The notes below the pieces were generated by a model. It saw only the letters and a program-made list of their open reading frames with translations. It made no database searches and was not told the DNA's origin. A stretch of DNA of 64,000 nt from NCBI GenBank assembly GCA_013398295.1, contig VZSF01001075.1:1178001-1242000 (forward strand), given 5' to 3'. Positions 61,110 through 64,000 of the stretch are shown in pieces (within the stretch, counting starts at the first letter, position 1; every line of letters starts with the position of its first letter). The position numbers and the translations under genes were made by a program. This stretch comes from Chionis minor (Eukaryota > Chordata > Aves > Charadriiformes > Chionididae).

Positions 61110-64000
61110 CCTCTTCATACTGACTTCATGCAAGTGTAAGTGACTAAATCTGAGACAAAACAGACAGGAGTCAGTCCACACATGCAGGTTTTAATCCTCT
61201 TTCTGAATTTCATTTTTCCTGTTGCCTACTGGAATTGGTCCTGGAAGGTGTGCAGGGCTTTGTGGACTCCTGAGCCTATCTGCTCCTCGTGAATTCTGCT
61301 CATCTGTTGAAAATTAAACTGTCCTATTCAGACATTGCTCACTTGGCAACAGACTGCTCTATGTTTACTGTTTATTGATTTTTGTTAACTGGGACTATGG
61401 AGAAGAAGCATTGCAGTTTCAAAGTCGTCCCAGAGGACACTGGCAGGTTACAATCACTTACACTGTAAAAAAGCTTCATGTTAATTGACTCTATATTTAC
61501 ATATTATGAATGCATATTTTAATCTGTTTTACATGAATAAGTCCTCCACAATGAAGATTTCATTTCCTTTTTTAAAACAACATAACTACTTGCCTTATTT
61601 GAAGAGACAAATCTCTTCTAAATTGTTTTGACCTTTCCTAGTGTCCTTTCTTAAAGCAGAAGTTGTATCTGCCTTCTCCATTCAGGAATTTCTTATCTTA
61701 AAAGCAAAGGGATGAACCCAACTTCAAACTGAAACCTCCTTATTCCATTGTGCTCTTTCTAGTTTGGCAAGTCACCCTATCTGTCTATATTTGAAACAGC
61801 CAAATTCTTGACTAGCTCAACTAAATTATTTTTAGTCACAACAGACAAAAGGCTGAGAATAGACCAACTTCAGCAATGCGCTGGAAAAGGTCTCTGTCAA
61901 GACCAGACAGACATGGAGATATCCTAGACTAATAAAATAGGAAGGTCAGGACATTAACCTTGTCTAGAGCAGGACTGACTGAACACGGCACTCCTGCATC
62001 TCAGCAGAGGTACCCTCGGCTCCCGAGTGTCCTGCTATTGCTGTTGAATATTTTGTCCTCGACCTTGGCAAAGTTTTGTTCTCCTCCTCTACGAATCTCT
62101 CGTTTGAAACTTTCTAAGACATTCTGCATTAAGATGAAACACCTTCTTATCCAGCTCCAATTCCATCATCATCAGGTCTCAGCCAAGACAAAACTGAGAC
62201 TTCAATAAAATGACGCCCACTTATTCAGCACAGCCTCTGGCCTCAACGCTTCATTTTTAGGTACAGAAAGTTTTTAGTAGTAATCTCCGCCACCATCCCC
62301 CAAATATTTATCTATGCTCTGCTGTTTTCCAAGACCCCAGTAAATATTAAAAGCCAGCTGTGCTAGGTTCTGAAAAGAGAGCAAGACAAAGCTTTCCTCA
62401 AAGCACCTGACTTCGCATAGTATCCATGCATTTTTGTAAAGTATTAGCTCATACAGAACACTGCCATTAGCAAAGATAAACGCCTCCATCTTATGGCTTC
62501 AGGTGAATCCCCAATAAGGAAGCACCTTATAGATTTCGCTTTGGCATGCACCACATTTAAAGCATCACAATGAAACAATTAAGCATATTCACAGCTGTGA
62601 ACACTGCAGCCCCCAGCGTTATTATTCCGTTTCTTCATTCTCAAATCACTCTCATATTCCTCTAGTAAATACGCGTACTTTAGGGGCTTATCTGTTACTG
62701 TTCTATATCTTTACAGCACCTTTGTAGCAATGCTTTTCTGTGTTCTGAATTGCACCTGGCAGAAATTGCTTCCTGCCACTGAGACATACCAATTCATTTC
62801 ATGACTGCAAATCTATACGAATGTCTTTTCTATAGTATTAAATGATGCAAGTCCTTCTGCTTGTTACTCTTAAGCATATCAAGGCCTGTATTTCTGGAGA
62901 CAGTAGTACATGCAAAGTTCATAGCAGTTTTTATTGCAATTAGAAACTACCTGATGTTCCCCTGATCAATACAGTAAAAACATGCGCATTAAATTAAAAA
63001 GTTAAATATAGGCAAATAAACAGAAAAAACAGTGGCAAGCAAATGCAATGGAGCCATTACAAACAGTTTATATTTTTCATCTAAAAGCCATTCTAACATC
63101 ATAGCAGCATCAGAACGGAATATAGTAGCAGAGTGCATATGGAATTTAATTTTGAATGATATTGAAAGGTCAGTACAGAATTGCTCAGCTCATATTTTTG
63201 TGAAGATAACATGTGTGAACTAGTTATTTCCTCCTTTTAACATACAATGACCTTGTCCATTGATTTAATGAGAAAATTATACATGCTGCACTCAGATTTA
63301 ACAAACTCTTTAGAATTAAAGATATACCAAAGGAAGAAAAAAAATAAAAAAGGAATGAGATTGAGACCTCACACGTGTAACCCAACCATCTGGCAGAAGA
63401 AAGCCCAGAGATACCAACACAATGACCTGTGGAGCCTTCGTTATGACACATGCTGGAGCAGAGAAGGGGAAAAAGCTGTGCAATAGCTCGTTCTACCTCA
63501 GGTGCACTGACCTTATTAATTTGATATAATGTGAACAATGTATACGGTTAAAGTGCCAAGTCACATATGTGCTGCTGGTAGCAAGGAATGGAAAAAAGAC
63601 GACACTGTCTAAAACACTGAACTGTAATTGTAACTTGGGAAGGCTCCTATTATCTTAATTACAGTCAAGTTGCTTAACCTGTGTTAGCTGTGTCTCGATT
63701 CCAAAGGTTCCAGTAGCATCCCGCGTCACAAAGGAACATTCATTTGTTCATTGAAAATCTTATTTGAATTTCCAATGCATTTTAGCATTTAAACTGATCT
63801 CCTCAATTCCTACAGCAAATATTGAGACCTGACACCATTAAAGCATCTCTTATAATGCTTAGAAGACGAATGAATAAGATCTCCTAATTCTCTTTCCAGC
63901 TCTGTTACAGCCGCTGTAGAGCCCTATGTCTCTTTTACTCTCTCTGTCTTTGGCATCTGCAAATCACCAGCATTGAGAAGATTTGAAAGGTGTGATTAGC

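Larger units (their letters stand above)
49050..64000. other. Intergenic gene-desert DNA, distal part
   Basis: No gene is supported through to the right edge. Listed separately: an unassigned minus-strand open frame at 49078-49380, candidate regulatory stretches at 50.20-50.41 and 52.35-52.52 kb, a CT microsatellite at 51.62 kb, a C/T homopolymer junction at 53.69-53.72 kb and a hairpin at 61080-61109. The rest is AT-rich DNA in which I see no structure. Confidence 0.55.

Noticed and set aside
1..64000. CRISPR arrays, bacterial operons, tRNA or rRNA genes
   Set aside because: The window is vertebrate nuclear DNA; no regularly spaced repeats and no tRNA or rRNA sequence were seen.

Overview
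The window looks like avian nuclear DNA. It is AT-rich and almost free of coding sequence, with one GC-rich CpG island. It carries a degenerate CR1 non-LTR retrotransposon (the dominant bird LINE family) and an avian-type ERV solo LTR. Its one recognisable protein-coding segment is on the minus strand and matches the start of cadherin-8 (CDH8), a type II classical cadherin of neurons. The species cannot be told. Runs of N (18337-18363) and single Ns (14045, 19417) mark draft assembly.

Layout. Positions 1-2347 are intron of CDH8 downstream of its first coding exon. That exon (2348 to about 2610, minus strand) encodes the start codon, signal peptide, short propeptide, furin site and the first residues of EC1, including the two tryptophans that define type II strand-swap adhesion. 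Positions 2611-17802 are probably intron 1. A probable non-coding first exon ends at a GTGAGT donor near 17803. Just upstream lies a CpG island of roughly 18.2-18.96 kb, interrupted by a 27-base gap, which is the likely CDH8 promoter.

From about 19 kb to 64 kb I see no convincing gene. This fits the large gene desert 5' of CDH8, towards CDH11, known in other amniotes. It contains the CR1 fragment (about 25.35-26.53 kb, plus strand), a 715-bp solo LTR with an exact 5-bp target-site duplication (33615-34329), low-complexity G/T tracts, short tandem repeats, and several AT- and homeodomain-motif-rich stretches that could be conserved regulatory DNA for CDH8.

Items most worth a second look: a 92-nt near-perfect hairpin in intron 1 (9278-9369), either a pre-miRNA-like structure or a tiny TA-flanked palindromic MITE; a duplicated block around the single N at 19417 that is probably an assembly artefact; the solo LTR; the gap in the promoter; and an 18-bp perfect palindrome containing an E-box at 5898-5915. 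I found no new multi-gene system, and the window does not look like a place where one would be hidden in coding sequence.
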